In this document: positions 9,506-18,598 of the stretch, one piece after another
How positions within the stretch are numbered: position 1 is the stretch's first letter
Layout of the letters: each line of letters starts with the position of its first letter
DNA from: Lysobacter sp. Root690
Lineage (GTDB): Bacteria > Pseudomonadota > Gammaproteobacteria > Xanthomonadales > Xanthomonadaceae
Assembly: GCF_001427785.1 (NCBI RefSeq)
Contig: NZ_LMHM01000013.1
Location: forward strand, 886,906-949,737
DNA length: 62,832 nucleotides
Reading direction: 5' to 3'
The notes under the pieces: model-generated
Database searches by the model: none
What the model was told of the DNA's origin: nothing
Seen by the model: only the letters and a program-made list of their open reading frames with translations
Translations under genes and position numbers: made by a program

Positions 9506-10162
9506 ATGTCCGACCCCGCCAGCGAATCCCAAGGCCGCCTGACCGAGACCGCGTTAGCCGCGTTGCCGCTGTCCCTGCCGATGGAACAGCGCGCCGCGCT
9601 CGAAGCCGCCTACGCCACCCCGACGCGCGCGTATCACAACATCGGCCACGTCGCCGAAGTGCTGCGCCACTACGCCGACGTCGCCGCCGGACCCGGCTGG
9701 CGCCAGCCGCGCGAAGTCGCGCTGGCGGTGCTCTACCACGACGCGATCTACGCCGCCGGCCGGCGCGACAACGAGGCCCGCTCGGCGCTGCTGGCGCGCG
9801 AACACATCGCGCGCTGGCTGGCGGGCGAGGGCATCGACGCCGACCGCGTCGCCGAACTGATCGAACTCACCGCGCGCCACGGCGCGATCGCGCGCGACGA
9901 GGTCGACGAAGAAACCCGTTTGTTCCTCGATGGCGACATGGCCATCCTCGGCGCCGAACCGTCGGCGTTCGACGCCTACGACCGCGGCATCGCCGCCGAA
10001 TACCGCGGTCACGTGCCCGGCCCGTTGTTCCGGCTCAATCGCCGCCGCTTCCTGAAAGCCTTGCTCAAGCGCGAACGGATCTTTCTCAGCGACTATTATC
10101 ACCAACGCTTCGACGCGGCCGCGCGCAACAACCTGCGCCGTTCGATCACCACCAAGCGCTGA
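9506..10162 (+). CDS. HD-superfamily metal-dependent phosphohydrolase (predicted)
   Basis: 218 residues from ATG 9506; an in-frame GTG lies four codons earlier. The metal-binding HD layout is visible. An early YHNIGHVAEVL segment supplies histidines at about 44 and 48, LYHDAIY gives the His-Asp pair at 78-79, and a LFLDGDMAILG segment provides a later acidic residue. This matches the small stand-alone HD proteins annotated as predicted metal-dependent phosphohydrolases. Their substrate is unknown; nucleotides are only a family guess. No membrane segment is seen. The gene converges on the Tsx-like gene, whose stop lies 7 bases away. Confidence 0.8.
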   Translation: MSDPASESQGRLTETALAALPLSLPMEQRAALEAAYATPTRAYHNIGHVAEVLRHYADVAAGPGWRQPREVALAVLYHDAIYAAGRRDNEARSALLAREHIARWLAGEGIDADRVAELIELTARHGAIARDEVDEETRLFLDGDMAILGAEPSAFDAYDRGIAAEYRGHVPGPLFRLNRRRFLKALLKRERIFLSDYYHQRFDAAARNNLRRSITTKR

Positions 10163-10169
10163 GCCGCGC

Positions 10170-10961
10170 TTACAGACGCCAGACGACCAGCGCCTGCACG
10201 GCCGATTCGTCGGTGTCCGCATCGCCCAGCTTGTTGCGCCAATACTGATATTCCACGCCGACGAACAATTGGTTCGGCCGGCCCCACAGCTGTTCGCCGA
10301 GGTCGTAGCGAATCTGCGGCTGGGCCAGCACATGCGCCGGTGTGCGCTGGCCGAATTCGTTACGGCGCGAGGCCACGTACTCGACGTGACCTTCGATGCT
10401 GAAACTGGCTTTGCCGAGCTTGAACGGGCGCGCGCCGTTGAGGTCGAGCATCCAGCTATTGCCTTCCTTCGGCGCGCCGCCATGGCGCACACCGCGGCTG
10501 TCGTCGATATAGGCGGTGATGTCCAGGTTGAGGAAGGCGAAGCCCGGCGCGTCCAGCGACAGGCGCACGCCCGGCAGGTACTTGAGCACCTTGGCGTCTT
10601 CGGCGGCATTGACGCCGACCAGCAGGCCGATGTCCTTCACCGGGCCCCAGCCGGTTTTCGCGCCACGGATCTTGCCGAGGCTGAAATTGCCGTAGTACTC
10701 GCCGTAGGCGTCGAGCTCGCCATGGCCGCGGCTGAAGTCGATGAAGCCGAAGTTGTCGCCGTATTTCCAGCCGTCGGCGTGCTGCAAGGTCCACACGCTG
10801 GTCTGCGCGCTGGCGTTGGCGGAATAGGGAAGGTCGAGCCGGCCGCGCTGCCATTGCAGTTCGGTGGTCGACCAATCCAGGGCCTGCGCAGACGGAGCGA
10901 TCAGGCCGAGGGCGGCGATCGACAACAGACGAAGGTGAGCCAATCGCGACACGGCAGGCAT
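10170..10961 (-). CDS. Tsx/OmpK-like nucleoside-specific outer membrane channel
   Basis: 263 residues from ATG 10961, which begins MPAVSRLAHLRLLSIAALGL and gives a typical signal peptide ending at SAQA. The frame is open 32 codons further upstream but without a hydrophobic start. The mature part opens LDWSTTELQWQRGRLD and continues with alternating strands such as NFGFIDFSRGHGELDAYGEY, typical of the 12-strand Tsx family. It closes on a C-terminal VVWRL strand. In this family the barrel passes nucleosides or similar small solutes across the outer membrane. The substrate here is not determinable, and no nucleoside-metabolism gene is adjacent. Confidence 0.8.
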   Translation of the reverse strand: MPAVSRLAHLRLLSIAALGLIAPSAQALDWSTTELQWQRGRLDLPYSANASAQTSVWTLQHADGWKYGDNFGFIDFSRGHGELDAYGEYYGNFSLGKIRGAKTGWGPVKDIGLLVGVNAAEDAKVLKYLPGVRLSLDAPGFAFLNLDITAYIDDSRGVRHGGAPKEGNSWMLDLNGARPFKLGKASFSIEGHVEYVASRRNEFGQRTPAHVLAQPQIRYDLGEQLWGRPNQLFVGVEYQYWRNKLGDADTDESAVQALVVWRL

Positions 10962-11582
10962 CCGCGGTGCTGAAGGAATGGCCAGCTTCGGATTCGATTT
11001 TTCGTTTGTAAATGGCTGATTGGTATCAAAAATATTGTGCGTGGACGGAACGCGCATGGCGGTGTTGCGATCGGTGCCGGAGCGTCGTCCGGATGCACCG
11101 CGTTGGTGAAAAAATCATCGTGCGATCAAGGTCGTGCGCAGCGGCTCGCGCGGCTGGGGGGCTTGATCGATTTTTTCTGATGCACGCTGGCGAATTTCGA
11201 TCCAGGACCGACGCAGGCGGTCTGGCGCCGGCGCAATCGCGCGAAATTCGCGTCTCCGAGCGCCCGCGATTTGCTGATCGACACGATGCGCGCGGGTGTC
11301 GAAATCCTGCTCGGATCATCGGCTGCACCGAAGTTGCCGTAATCGCCAGGCTCGCATGGAGCCTGGCGAGTCCGATGCGATCGGATCGAGTTTATACGCG
11401 CCGGCCGTTAGCTTTGCCGGCGCTGTCGCGACACGAAATATCGGTTAGTGAATTCGTGAAACGGCGGCTCGCTCGTAGCGGTATCGGGTCGGTTTGCTCC
11501 GTTGCACCAAAGCATCCAACTGTGCGTATTTATTCGCGGGCTACCCGCCCGACCGCACGAACCACCGGCCGAACCACAACCA
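10962..11582. other. Intergenic, no credible gene
   Basis: About 620 bases between the Tsx-like and ribosome-hibernation genes. An AT-rich stretch near 11000-11040 probably holds the promoter of the Tsx-like gene. The open frames here have no ribosome site and have shadow-like composition. I see no RNA gene or repeat. Confidence 0.5.
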
Positions 11583-11894
11583 TCAGCTCGACAACCGCCC
11601 CAGCGAACTGTCCAGCACCCGCTGCAGCTTGCGCGCCGCGCCGCTGATCGCCGCGCGCATGGTGTCGGCGTCCTCGGTCGCGGCCACCGGCGGGCGGCCT
11701 TCCAGCCGCGCTTCGATGGTGCAGTGCTTGTCGCCGCCGCCGGCCTTGGCGCCGTTGACGTCGCGCAGATGCACTTCGACCCGGGTGACCTGATCGCGGA
11801 AACGCGCCAGGGAATGATCGACCACGCCCGCGACGTGCTGGCTGAGCGACGCGTCGCCGCGCAGATGGTGGTCGGTGTTGAGCTGTACCTTCAT
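11583..11894 (-). CDS. Ribosome hibernation promoting factor-like (HPF/RaiA family)
   Basis: A 103-residue protein of the HPF/YfiA type: MKVQLNTDHHL at the start, a central VTRVEVHLRDVNGAKAGG strand, a KHCTIEARLEGRPPVA strand and a C-terminal helix AISGAARKLQRVLDSSLGRL. This fits the beta-alpha-beta-beta-beta-alpha fold of short HPFs, which bind the 30S decoding region and inactivate ribosomes in stationary phase. The ribosome site AAGGAGG, about 7 bases before the ATG, is close to perfect and implies strong expression. It stands alone rather than beside rpoN or PTS genes, so it may be an extra stress-related copy rather than the canonical hpf. Confidence 0.8.
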   Translation of the reverse strand: MKVQLNTDHHLRGDASLSQHVAGVVDHSLARFRDQVTRVEVHLRDVNGAKAGGGDKHCTIEARLEGRPPVAATEDADTMRAAISGAARKLQRVLDSSLGRLSS

Positions 11895-12153
11895 GCAAAC
11901 GCCTCCTTATGGCGTGAGATCAGGACGATGCCCGCACGCTCGGGCGTTGGCCCTCGCTGCGGCACCTTGCGCGGCTCGCGTATTCGCTTGGCGGCCATGC
12001 AGAAATTGGGACAGCCGGGCCGTCGGAAGGTTCGCGGCACGGTTCAGGTCCGGCCCAGCCGGGTCGTGTCAGGCTCGCAAAGGCGCCGCCGGTTCGACCC
12101 CGGACCGAGGGCGCAAAACCGGGCCGCGACGGCGCTGGCTTAGAATGGCGGCC

Positions 12154-12894
12154 ATGATCGTCAACATCGCCGCCTACCACTTCACCGTCATCGACGATCC
12201 GCCGCAGCTCGCCGCCCACTTGCGCGAACAGGCCCAAGCCCTGGAACTGCGCGGCACCGCGCTGGTCGCGGGCGAGGGCATCAACCTGTTCCTGGCCGGC
12301 GCCGCCGCCGCGATCGAAACCCTGCTCGACGGCCTGCGCGCGCAGCCGCGCTTCGCCGGGCTCAGCGTCAAGTACAGCCACAGCCGGGCCCAGCCGTTCG
12401 CGCGGCTCAAGGTCAAGCTCAAGCAAGAGATCATCGCGTTCCGGCGCGAACGCGCCTCGCCGCTGCGCGAACGCGCGCCAAGCGTGACGCCCGACACACT
12501 CAGGCGCTGGCTCGATCGCGGCAGCGACGACAACGGCCGGCCGGTGGTGATGCTCGATACACGCAACCGCGAGGAGGTCGGCTACGGCAGTTTCGACCAT
12601 GCCCTGACCCTGCCGATCGACAATTTCACCGACCTGCCCGAAGCGCTGGCCCCGCACCGCGAGGCCTTGCGCGACGCCACCGTGGTCAGCTTCTGCACCG
12701 GCGGAATTCGCTGCGAAAAGGCCGCGTTATGGCTGCGCGCGGACGGCATGGACAATCTGCTGCAGCTCGACGGCGGCATCCTGGGCTACTTCGAACAGGT
12801 CGGCGATCAGCATTACCAGGGCCGCTGTTTCGTGTTCGACGAGCGGGTCGCGCTGGATCCGCGATTGCAGCCGCTGCACGACCGCGACGCCTGA
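12154..12894 (+). CDS. trhO: tRNA uridine(34) hydroxylase TrhO (rhodanese-fold)
   Basis: 246 residues with the YceA/TrhO layout: an N-terminal acylphosphatase-like domain (MIVNIAAYHF... LVAGEGINLFLAG) and a rhodanese domain with the active-site loop CTGGIRCEKA (Cys181, Cys187). VVMLDTRNREEVGYGSFDHA marks the start of the rhodanese fold. The family hydroxylates uridine 34 of tRNA to 5-hydroxyuridine in an oxygen-dependent reaction. The protein is shorter than E. coli TrhO because the cysteine-rich C-terminal extension is missing after the rhodanese domain. An in-frame ATG at 12145 is an alternative start. Confidence 0.88.
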   Translation: MIVNIAAYHFTVIDDPPQLAAHLREQAQALELRGTALVAGEGINLFLAGAAAAIETLLDGLRAQPRFAGLSVKYSHSRAQPFARLKVKLKQEIIAFRRERASPLRERAPSVTPDTLRRWLDRGSDDNGRPVVMLDTRNREEVGYGSFDHALTLPIDNFTDLPEALAPHREALRDATVVSFCTGGIRCEKAALWLRADGMDNLLQLDGGILGYFEQVGDQHYQGRCFVFDERVALDPRLQPLHDRDA

Positions 12895-13093
12895 GCGTTC
12901 GACGTTTTTGCCATTTATTACAAACTATTAACCCGTCCAAACGGGGCCAGCGGTTAGGCTGCGCGTTCGCACCGCGCCGGCGCCCCCGCGCCGATCCCCC
13001 GCGCGCAGCGAATGCAGCCAGGCCTCGCGTTCCAGCGGCAACCCGTATGGTGCCGTCCGCGCAGGCCCAGTCGATCAGCTACGAGGACCCCGA

Positions 13094-13723
13094 ATGAACC
13101 GACGCTTGTTCCCCGCCCCGACCGTGCTCGCGCTCGCCGTATTGGCGCTCGCCGCATGCAGCCAGGGTGCGCCGGTCAACACTGCCGCCCCGCAGGAAAC
13201 CACCGCCGCTCCGCCGCCGCCGCAACAGTCGGTGCCCGATCCGGACGCCGATCCGGTCGCGCGCGCTTCGCCGCCGACGCTGACGCCGGTCGCGCTGGGC
13301 ATCTTCGAACCGGGCAACCCGGTCGCTCAGGCGACCACCGGCAAGCTGACCATCGACGACCTGGAGCTCAAGGGCGAAAACGGCTCGTTGTACAAGACCG
13401 AGCGGGTCGCGATCGTGCGTGGTGGCGACCAGTATTCGGCCGGCCAGACCTACGGCGCGACCATGCAGGTCGAGGCCAGCCAGACGGTCGAACTGCGCCG
13501 CGTGATCGAGCAGGTCCCGCCGAAGGAAACCCCGGCCAACGCGTTCTGCGGCACCGTGCCGACCGGCTTCATCGCCCTGGCGAAGGTCAGCGAATCGACC
13601 GGCGACGTGGTCAAGCTGATGGCGTTGCAGGGCAGCGACCTGCCCGCGGCGACCGCGCAGGGCGTGGGTTTGTGCGCCTCGATGTTTTATATGGGCAAGA
13701 CGGCTGAGAAGGCGCCGGCTTGA
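13094..13723 (+). CDS. Hypothetical lipoprotein
   Basis: 209 residues. The N-terminus has a lipoprotein signal peptide (LALAVLALAAC, lipobox LAAC with Cys22), followed by a Pro/Ala-rich linker to about residue 55. The globular part then contains KLTIDDLELKGENGSLYKTE and two cysteines (an NAFCGTVPTGFIALAKV segment and a VGLCASMFYMG segment) that could pair. I do not recognise a named domain. It is probably anchored in the outer membrane facing the periplasm. It stands alone, with a 200-base leader upstream and a 290-base gap downstream. Confidence 0.75.
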   Translation: MNRRLFPAPTVLALAVLALAACSQGAPVNTAAPQETTAAPPPPQQSVPDPDADPVARASPPTLTPVALGIFEPGNPVAQATTGKLTIDDLELKGENGSLYKTERVAIVRGGDQYSAGQTYGATMQVEASQTVELRRVIEQVPPKETPANAFCGTVPTGFIALAKVSESTGDVVKLMALQGSDLPAATAQGVGLCASMFYMGKTAEKAPA

Positions 13724-13921
13724 GGCGACGTGGTTCGGCGGCGTAGCGGCCGCCGATCTTTGTTTGCGCGGAGCTGATTTGGTTTGATCTGGGTTCGATG
13801 TGAGCGCGCAGACTCGCGTGCTCGCAAATCCGTCAGCGTAAGTTGCGTCAAGCGCAATGATCAACCAAGCCTGCGTCAACGCCTCACTTTGAAATCGTAA
13901 CGACCCAAGCACGCGTCAATT

Positions 13922-13957
13922 AGCCCACTTTGAAAAAGGGGGCTGGCGCCCGGCGTA
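13922..13957. repeat. Truncated end of the CCCCCTTT-type inverted repeat
   Basis: GCCCACTTTGAAAAAGGGGG followed by a GGCGCCCGGCG-type tail matches the reverse complement of the right end of the large repeat found at 57072-57425 and 62655-62815. Only this end is present, so it is a degraded copy. The rest of the 13724-14014 spacer holds nothing I recognise. Confidence 0.6.
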
Positions 13958-14014
13958 TCTGTTTGATGTCGCTTCTGTGAGTGCGCCGGGGGATTTGCCG
14001 TTGCTCTTCGCAAC

Positions 14015-15316
14015 TCACCCGTTCGCTACGTCCAGCAAATACCGCGCCGCAGCCTCTCCCGCGATCAACCCACTGGCGAAACACGCAGTCAACAAATAAC
14101 CGCCGGTCGGCGCTTCCCAGTCCAGCATTTCGCCGGCGCAGAACATGCCGCGCGGCGATGAGCGCAGTTCCAGATCGGCGGTCATCGCCTCCAGGCGCAC
14201 GCCGCCCGCGCTGCTGATCGCTTCGGCGATCGGGCGCGCGCGCAGCAGGCGCAGCGGCAGGCGCTTGATGGTGCGCGCGACCACCGCCGGATCGTTCAGA
14301 CCGTCCTTGCCGAGCACTTCGAACACCAGCGCCGTCTTGACCGCGTCGAGCCCGGTCTGCCGGCGCAGATGTTCGCCGACGCTGCGGCCGCGGCGTGGTT
14401 GGGCGAAGTCGCGTTGCAGTCGATCCAGTTCGCGTCCCGGCGCCAGATCCAGTTGCAGGTCGGCGTGGCCGTGCATCGCGATCGCCTCGCGCAATGCCGC
14501 CGACAAGGCATAGATCAGGCTGCCCTCGATCCCGTCCGCGCTGACCACGCATTCGCCCTGCAGTGCCTGCGCCTGGCCGCGTTCGTCGAGCCAATGCGCG
14601 ATCACCGCCTTGAGCGGCGCGCCGGCGTGGCGGGCGACGAAATGTTCGCTCCAGCCGATGTCGAAACCGCAGTTGGACGGCTGCAGCGGCGCGATGTCGA
14701 TGCCGCGTTCACCCAGCCAGGCGGTCCAGGCGCCGTCGGAACCCAGCTCCGGCCAACTACCGCCGCCGAGCGCGAGCACGCTGGCGCGCGCGCGAACGCG
14801 GGTTTCGCCGTGCGGGGTTTCGAACCGCAGCGCGCCGTCCTCGCTCCAGCCCAGGCAGCGGTGTTGCACATGGAAACGCACGCCGTCCTCGCGCAAGCGC
14901 CGCACCCAGCCGCGCAGCAGCGGCGCGGCCTTGCGGTCCATCGGGAACACCCGGCCGGAACTGCCGATGTAGGTGTCCACGCCGAAACCGCGCGCCCATT
15001 CGCGCAACGCATCGGCATCGAAACGGTCCAACCAACGGCCGATGGCGTCGCTGCGCGCGCCGTAGCGTTGGTCGAACGCCGGCCGCGATTCGCCATGGGT
15101 GAGGTTGAGCCCACCCTTACCGGCGATCAGAAACTTGCGTCCGACCGAGCCCTTGGCCTCGAACAGATCGACCTGCACGCCCAGCGCGCGCGCGACCTGC
15201 GCGGCCATCAGGCCGGCGGGGCCGCCGCCGATCACGGCGAGGCCGGGCAGGGCCGTGTCGGGCAGAACCATGTCGGGCAGGGCCATGTCGGATAAATCAG
15301 GCGTGGGAACGGACAT
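14015..15316 (-). CDS. BaiN/HI0933-family FAD-dependent oxidoreductase
   Basis: 433 residues from ATG 15316. The dinucleotide-binding motif LAVIGGGPAGLMAAQVAR lies near residues 26-43, followed by the family stretch GRKFLIAGKGGLNLTHGE and a C-terminal GGYLLTACFASGLIAGEAAA that closes the FAD site. The TIGR03862-type aminoacetone oxidase / NAD(P)/FAD flavoproteins look like this; their physiological substrate is unclear. An unusual N-terminal leader has three near-repeats of LPD(M/T) before the flavin motif. The frame stays open upstream into the promoter of the divergent serine hydrolase, but that part lacks protein-like composition. Confidence 0.85.
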   Translation of the reverse strand: MSVPTPDLSDMALPDMVLPDTALPGLAVIGGGPAGLMAAQVARALGVQVDLFEAKGSVGRKFLIAGKGGLNLTHGESRPAFDQRYGARSDAIGRWLDRFDADALREWARGFGVDTYIGSSGRVFPMDRKAAPLLRGWVRRLREDGVRFHVQHRCLGWSEDGALRFETPHGETRVRARASVLALGGGSWPELGSDGAWTAWLGERGIDIAPLQPSNCGFDIGWSEHFVARHAGAPLKAVIAHWLDERGQAQALQGECVVSADGIEGSLIYALSAALREAIAMHGHADLQLDLAPGRELDRLQRDFAQPRRGRSVGEHLRRQTGLDAVKTALVFEVLGKDGLNDPAVVARTIKRLPLRLLRARPIAEAISSAGGVRLEAMTADLELRSSPRGMFCAGEMLDWEAPTGGYLLTACFASGLIAGEAAARYLLDVANG

Positions 15317-15443
15317 GCTCGGACAGGCGGTCGCGCGGAACGGTCGGACATTATGCGGCTTGGACACACGGCGAGCCTCTGGCATCCGCCGCCGCGATCG
15401 CCGACAGTGATGCCTTGACGGTTTGACCAGGGATACAGACACG

Positions 15444-17102
15444 ATGCGAGCCACCGACTGGAAGGCGCACGGCGCCGGCCTGCTGATCTGCGTGAGCGCC
15501 GCCGGCGCGGCCGCGCAAGCGCCGGCGACGACCGAAACGAGCATCGCGCCGGAGCAGGCGTTGCCCGAACAACTGCAGGACTTCGACGCCTACGTCGACG
15601 CGGTGCGCAAACAGTTCGAGGTGCCCGGGATCGCGGTGGCGATCGTCAAGGACGGCCGGATCGTGCTCGAACGCGGCTACGGCCTGCGCGAACTCGGCAA
15701 GCCCGAGGCGGTCGACGCGCACACCCTGTTCGCGATCGCGTCCAACACCAAGGCCTTTACCTCGGCCTCGCTGTCGATGCTTGCCGACGACGGCAAGCTG
15801 AGCCTGGACGACCGGGTGATCGATCACCTGCCGTGGTTCCGCATGGCCGACCCTTACGTCACCCGCGAAATGCGCGTGCGCGATCTGCTCGCGCATCGCA
15901 GCGGCCTCGGCCTGGGCGCGGGCGATCTGCTGTACTGGCCGGGCACCGATTACAGCAACGAGGAAGTCGCGCGGCGCCTGGCCGAAGTGCCGCTCAGCGG
16001 CGGGTTTCGCGGCCAATACGCCTACGACAATATTCTCTACGGCGTCGCGCAACTGGTGATCGAAAAGGCCAGCGGCCAGAGTTATCGCGAGTTCCTGGCC
16101 CAGCGCATTTTCAAGCCATTGGGCATGGACGAGACCCGTTACAACTCCGATGCGCTGCGCGCCGGCGACAACGTCGCCAGCGGTCACGCCAAGGCCGATT
16201 TCAAGGACCTGCAGGCGGCGCCGCGGATGACCTGGTCGAACGTGGCCGGCGCGGGCGGGCTGTATTCCAGCGTCCACGACATGAGCAAGTGGATGCGCGT
16301 GCAACTCGATGGCGGCGTCTACGCGCGCGAGGGCGACAAGGAACAACGCTTGTTCAGCGCCAAGCGTCAGAAGGAGATGTGGTCGGTGGTCACGCCGATG
16401 CCGATCGCCGAACCGGCGGTGCCGGAACTCGCGCCGGTCAAGCCGAATTTCTCCGGTTACGGCGAAGGCTGGCAGCTCACCGACTATCGCGGCAAGAAGC
16501 TGGTGTGGCATACCGGCGGCTGGCCGGGCATGGTCTCGCGGGTGACTTTGGTGCCCGAACACAAACTGGGCGTGGTTGTGCTGACCAACGCCGAACTCGG
16601 CGGCGCGTTCCAGGCGGTGACGATGCGCGCGCTCGATGCGTATCTGGGCGCGCCCAAGACCGATTGGAATGCCGCGTACGGCGCGGCGCTGGCGAAGAGC
16701 CGCGGCAAGGCCGACGAGGACTGGAACCAGCACCTCAAGGCGCGCGATGCGAAATCGAAACCGTCGCTGCCGTTGTCGGGCTACGCCGGCACGTACCGCG
16801 ACCCGTGGTATGGCGATGTCTATGTTGAAGCGGCCGCGGGCGGCAAACTGCGTCTGCGCTTCGGCCGCACCAAGGACCTGATCGGCGAACTCAGCCCGTG
16901 GCAGCACGACACCTTCGTGGTGCGCTGGGATCAGCGTTGGCTCAATGCCGACGCCTTCGTCAATTTCTCGCTGACCCCGGACGGCAAGGTGCGCGAGGTG
17001 CGGATGGAGGCGATCTCGCCGCTGACCGATTTCAGCTTCGATTTTCAGGATCTGCGCCTGACGCCGGTGGCGCCGCCGGATGCGGGCAAGAAGGCGGGGT
17101 GA
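15444..17102 (+). CDS. Beta-lactamase-fold serine hydrolase (class C/PBP4*-like) with C-terminal DUF3471-like domain
   Basis: 552 residues. A signal peptide (AGLLICVSAAGAAAQA) sends it to the periplasm. Catalytic motifs of the serine beta-lactamase/esterase fold are clear: ASNTKAF gives Ser100-x-x-Lys103, YAYDN gives Tyr194-x-Asn196, and VWHTGGWPGM supplies the His-Thr-Gly triad motif. The last about 110 residues (GYAGTYRDPWYGDVYVE onward) form the extra lipocalin-like domain seen in peptidase or esterase members. AGGGA lies 10 bases before the ATG. Substrates in this family range from D-amino peptides to esters, so real beta-lactam hydrolysis should not be assumed. Confidence 0.88.
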   Translation: MRATDWKAHGAGLLICVSAAGAAAQAPATTETSIAPEQALPEQLQDFDAYVDAVRKQFEVPGIAVAIVKDGRIVLERGYGLRELGKPEAVDAHTLFAIASNTKAFTSASLSMLADDGKLSLDDRVIDHLPWFRMADPYVTREMRVRDLLAHRSGLGLGAGDLLYWPGTDYSNEEVARRLAEVPLSGGFRGQYAYDNILYGVAQLVIEKASGQSYREFLAQRIFKPLGMDETRYNSDALRAGDNVASGHAKADFKDLQAAPRMTWSNVAGAGGLYSSVHDMSKWMRVQLDGGVYAREGDKEQRLFSAKRQKEMWSVVTPMPIAEPAVPELAPVKPNFSGYGEGWQLTDYRGKKLVWHTGGWPGMVSRVTLVPEHKLGVVVLTNAELGGAFQAVTMRALDAYLGAPKTDWNAAYGAALAKSRGKADEDWNQHLKARDAKSKPSLPLSGYAGTYRDPWYGDVYVEAAAGGKLRLRFGRTKDLIGELSPWQHDTFVVRWDQRWLNADAFVNFSLTPDGKVREVRMEAISPLTDFSFDFQDLRLTPVAPPDAGKKAG

Positions 17103-17394
17103 GGGGATTCGGCTTCGGTCGCGCGGCTTTGGGTAGTGCTTTCGTGCGAACTTCGCCGAGCCCGGTGATTGCGGGGCGGGGCTGGAGTCCCGCCAGCCAA
17201 TGATTTCGAAACCGCGCCGTCTGTTGCGTTTCAGTCCGTGATCGGAATTCACTGGAGCTGCGCGTGGCCCGGGCACGTGTTCGCGATACCGGTTTGGGCC
17301 CGATCCCCATACCGCGGGGCACCAGGCTCGGCCGATCGCTCGATCGTGGCCGGGACGGGGTAGGGAGATGCGCCGCCCGCGTCGTTGTTGTCTA

Positions 17395-17530
17395 GGACTG
17401 GACTTCGGTCCGGTCCGCCCGTCGGCGTGGCTCCAGGACGCCGGCGGCCGCTTGTGGCCGAGCGGGACCGTGCCCGCTCGCCACTTCCGGCCCCGCACCG
17501 CGGCGCTACGCGGTGCGGGGCTTTCTCGTT
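17395..17530 (+). ncRNA. Candidate structured RNA: four consecutive hairpins ending in a terminator
   Basis: Four strong stems follow one another on this strand. 17395-17416 is a 9-base-pair stem capped by a TTCG tetraloop (GGACTGGAC-TTCG-GTCCGGTCC). 17419-17447 is a 10-pair stem with a GGCTCCAGG loop. 17454-17484 is a 12-pair stem with one bulged C. 17491-17520 is a perfect 12-pair stem followed by CTTTCTCGTT. The last looks like an intrinsic terminator for this strand. The region lies between the serine hydrolase and the convergent LysR gene. It could be a small RNA or an elaborate 3-prime end; I do not recognise a named family. The rest of the 17103-17582 gap shows no gene. Confidence 0.45.
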
Positions 17531-17582
17531 GCGGGTGGGCGTGCGTGCAATCCCGGACGAGCCCGGACCGAACGAGTCAGCC

Positions 17583-18494
17583 TTATTCCCAAGCCTCCTC
17601 GCCACCGCTTGGGGTCAGCCGCTGGGCGACGAAATCCAGGAAGCACGCGATCCGCGACGCCAACTGGGTATTGCGGTAATACACCGCGTTGATCGGCTGG
17701 CGCACGTCCAGAGTCTCGCGCGCGAACAACTGCACCAGCGCGCCGTCGTGGCGGTCGCGGCGGGTCATGAAGTCGGAAAGACAGACGATGCCTTCGCCGG
17801 CCAACGCGAGCTGGCGCAAGGTCTCGCCGCTGGACGCGTGCAGGTTGGGCGCGATGTCGAGTTCGTTGCCGTGCGCGTCGCGCAGCGGCCAGCGATTGAG
17901 CGTCGCGGTCGGCGCGAAACCCAGCAGGGTGTGCGCGCTCAGATCGGCCACCTCGCGCGGCTTGCCATGGATCTTCAGATACGCCGGACTGGCCAGCACG
18001 CGCAGGCGGCTGCTCGGCAGCGGCCGCGCGTGCAGGGTCGAATCGGCGAGCGCGCCGATCCGGATCGCGATGTCGGTGCGCTGCTCGAGCAGGTCGATGA
18101 TCTGATCGTTGGTGTTGAGCTCGAGTTCGATCTGCGGGTATTTGACGCGGAAATCGCCGATCAACGGCACGATCGCATGCAGCATGAACGGCGACGCCGC
18201 GTTGACCCGCAAGCGCCCGGCCGGCTGCTGCCGGCGCAGCGCCATCTGCTCCTCGGCATCCTCGACCGATGCCAGGATCGCGCGCGCGCGGGCCAGCATG
18301 CTCTGGCCTTCCTCGGTCAATTCCAGCCGGCGCGTGGTCCGCCGCAGCAGGGTGGTGCCGAGCTTCTCCTCCAGCCGGCTCAGCGCGCGGCTGACCCCGG
18401 ACACGGTCTGCTCCAGCGACTCGGCCGCGGCCGTGATCGAACCGGTGTCGACCACGGTGGCGAAGGCCAGCAGTTCGTCCAGGGTGATTTTCAT
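17583..18494 (-). CDS. LysR-family transcriptional regulator
   Basis: 303 residues, the usual LysR length. The N-terminal winged helix (MKITLDELLAFATVVDTGSI ... TVSGVSRALSRLEEKLG, recognition helix about residues 30-50) is followed by the ligand-binding domain from about residue 92, with the typical GRLRVNAASPFMLHAIVPL entry. The tail ends INAVYYRNTQLASRIACFLD, as in the single-gene LTTR subgroup that often acts on a neighbouring oxidoreductase. The nearest divergent gene here is the cold-shock/Excalibur protein, with about 100 bases between them. Effector and targets are unknown. Confidence 0.9.
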   Translation of the reverse strand: MKITLDELLAFATVVDTGSITAAAESLEQTVSGVSRALSRLEEKLGTTLLRRTTRRLELTEEGQSMLARARAILASVEDAEEQMALRRQQPAGRLRVNAASPFMLHAIVPLIGDFRVKYPQIELELNTNDQIIDLLEQRTDIAIRIGALADSTLHARPLPSSRLRVLASPAYLKIHGKPREVADLSAHTLLGFAPTATLNRWPLRDAHGNELDIAPNLHASSGETLRQLALAGEGIVCLSDFMTRRDRHDGALVQLFARETLDVRQPINAVYYRNTQLASRIACFLDFVAQRLTPSGGEEAWE

Positions 18495-18598
18495 GCCTGC
18501 ATTCTAGGCACGAGCGCCGCCGCTGCGCTGTGTTACGGGCCTTGTCTGGCGGTACTCCCCGGCGAATACTGGGACGACCTCGCTTGCCTGCGCCGCAT

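Noticed and set aside
17368-17679. Frame starting MRRPRRCC across the four hairpins, preceded by AGGGAG
   Set aside because: It runs into the convergent LysR gene and has no conserved look; the stems suggest RNA function instead.
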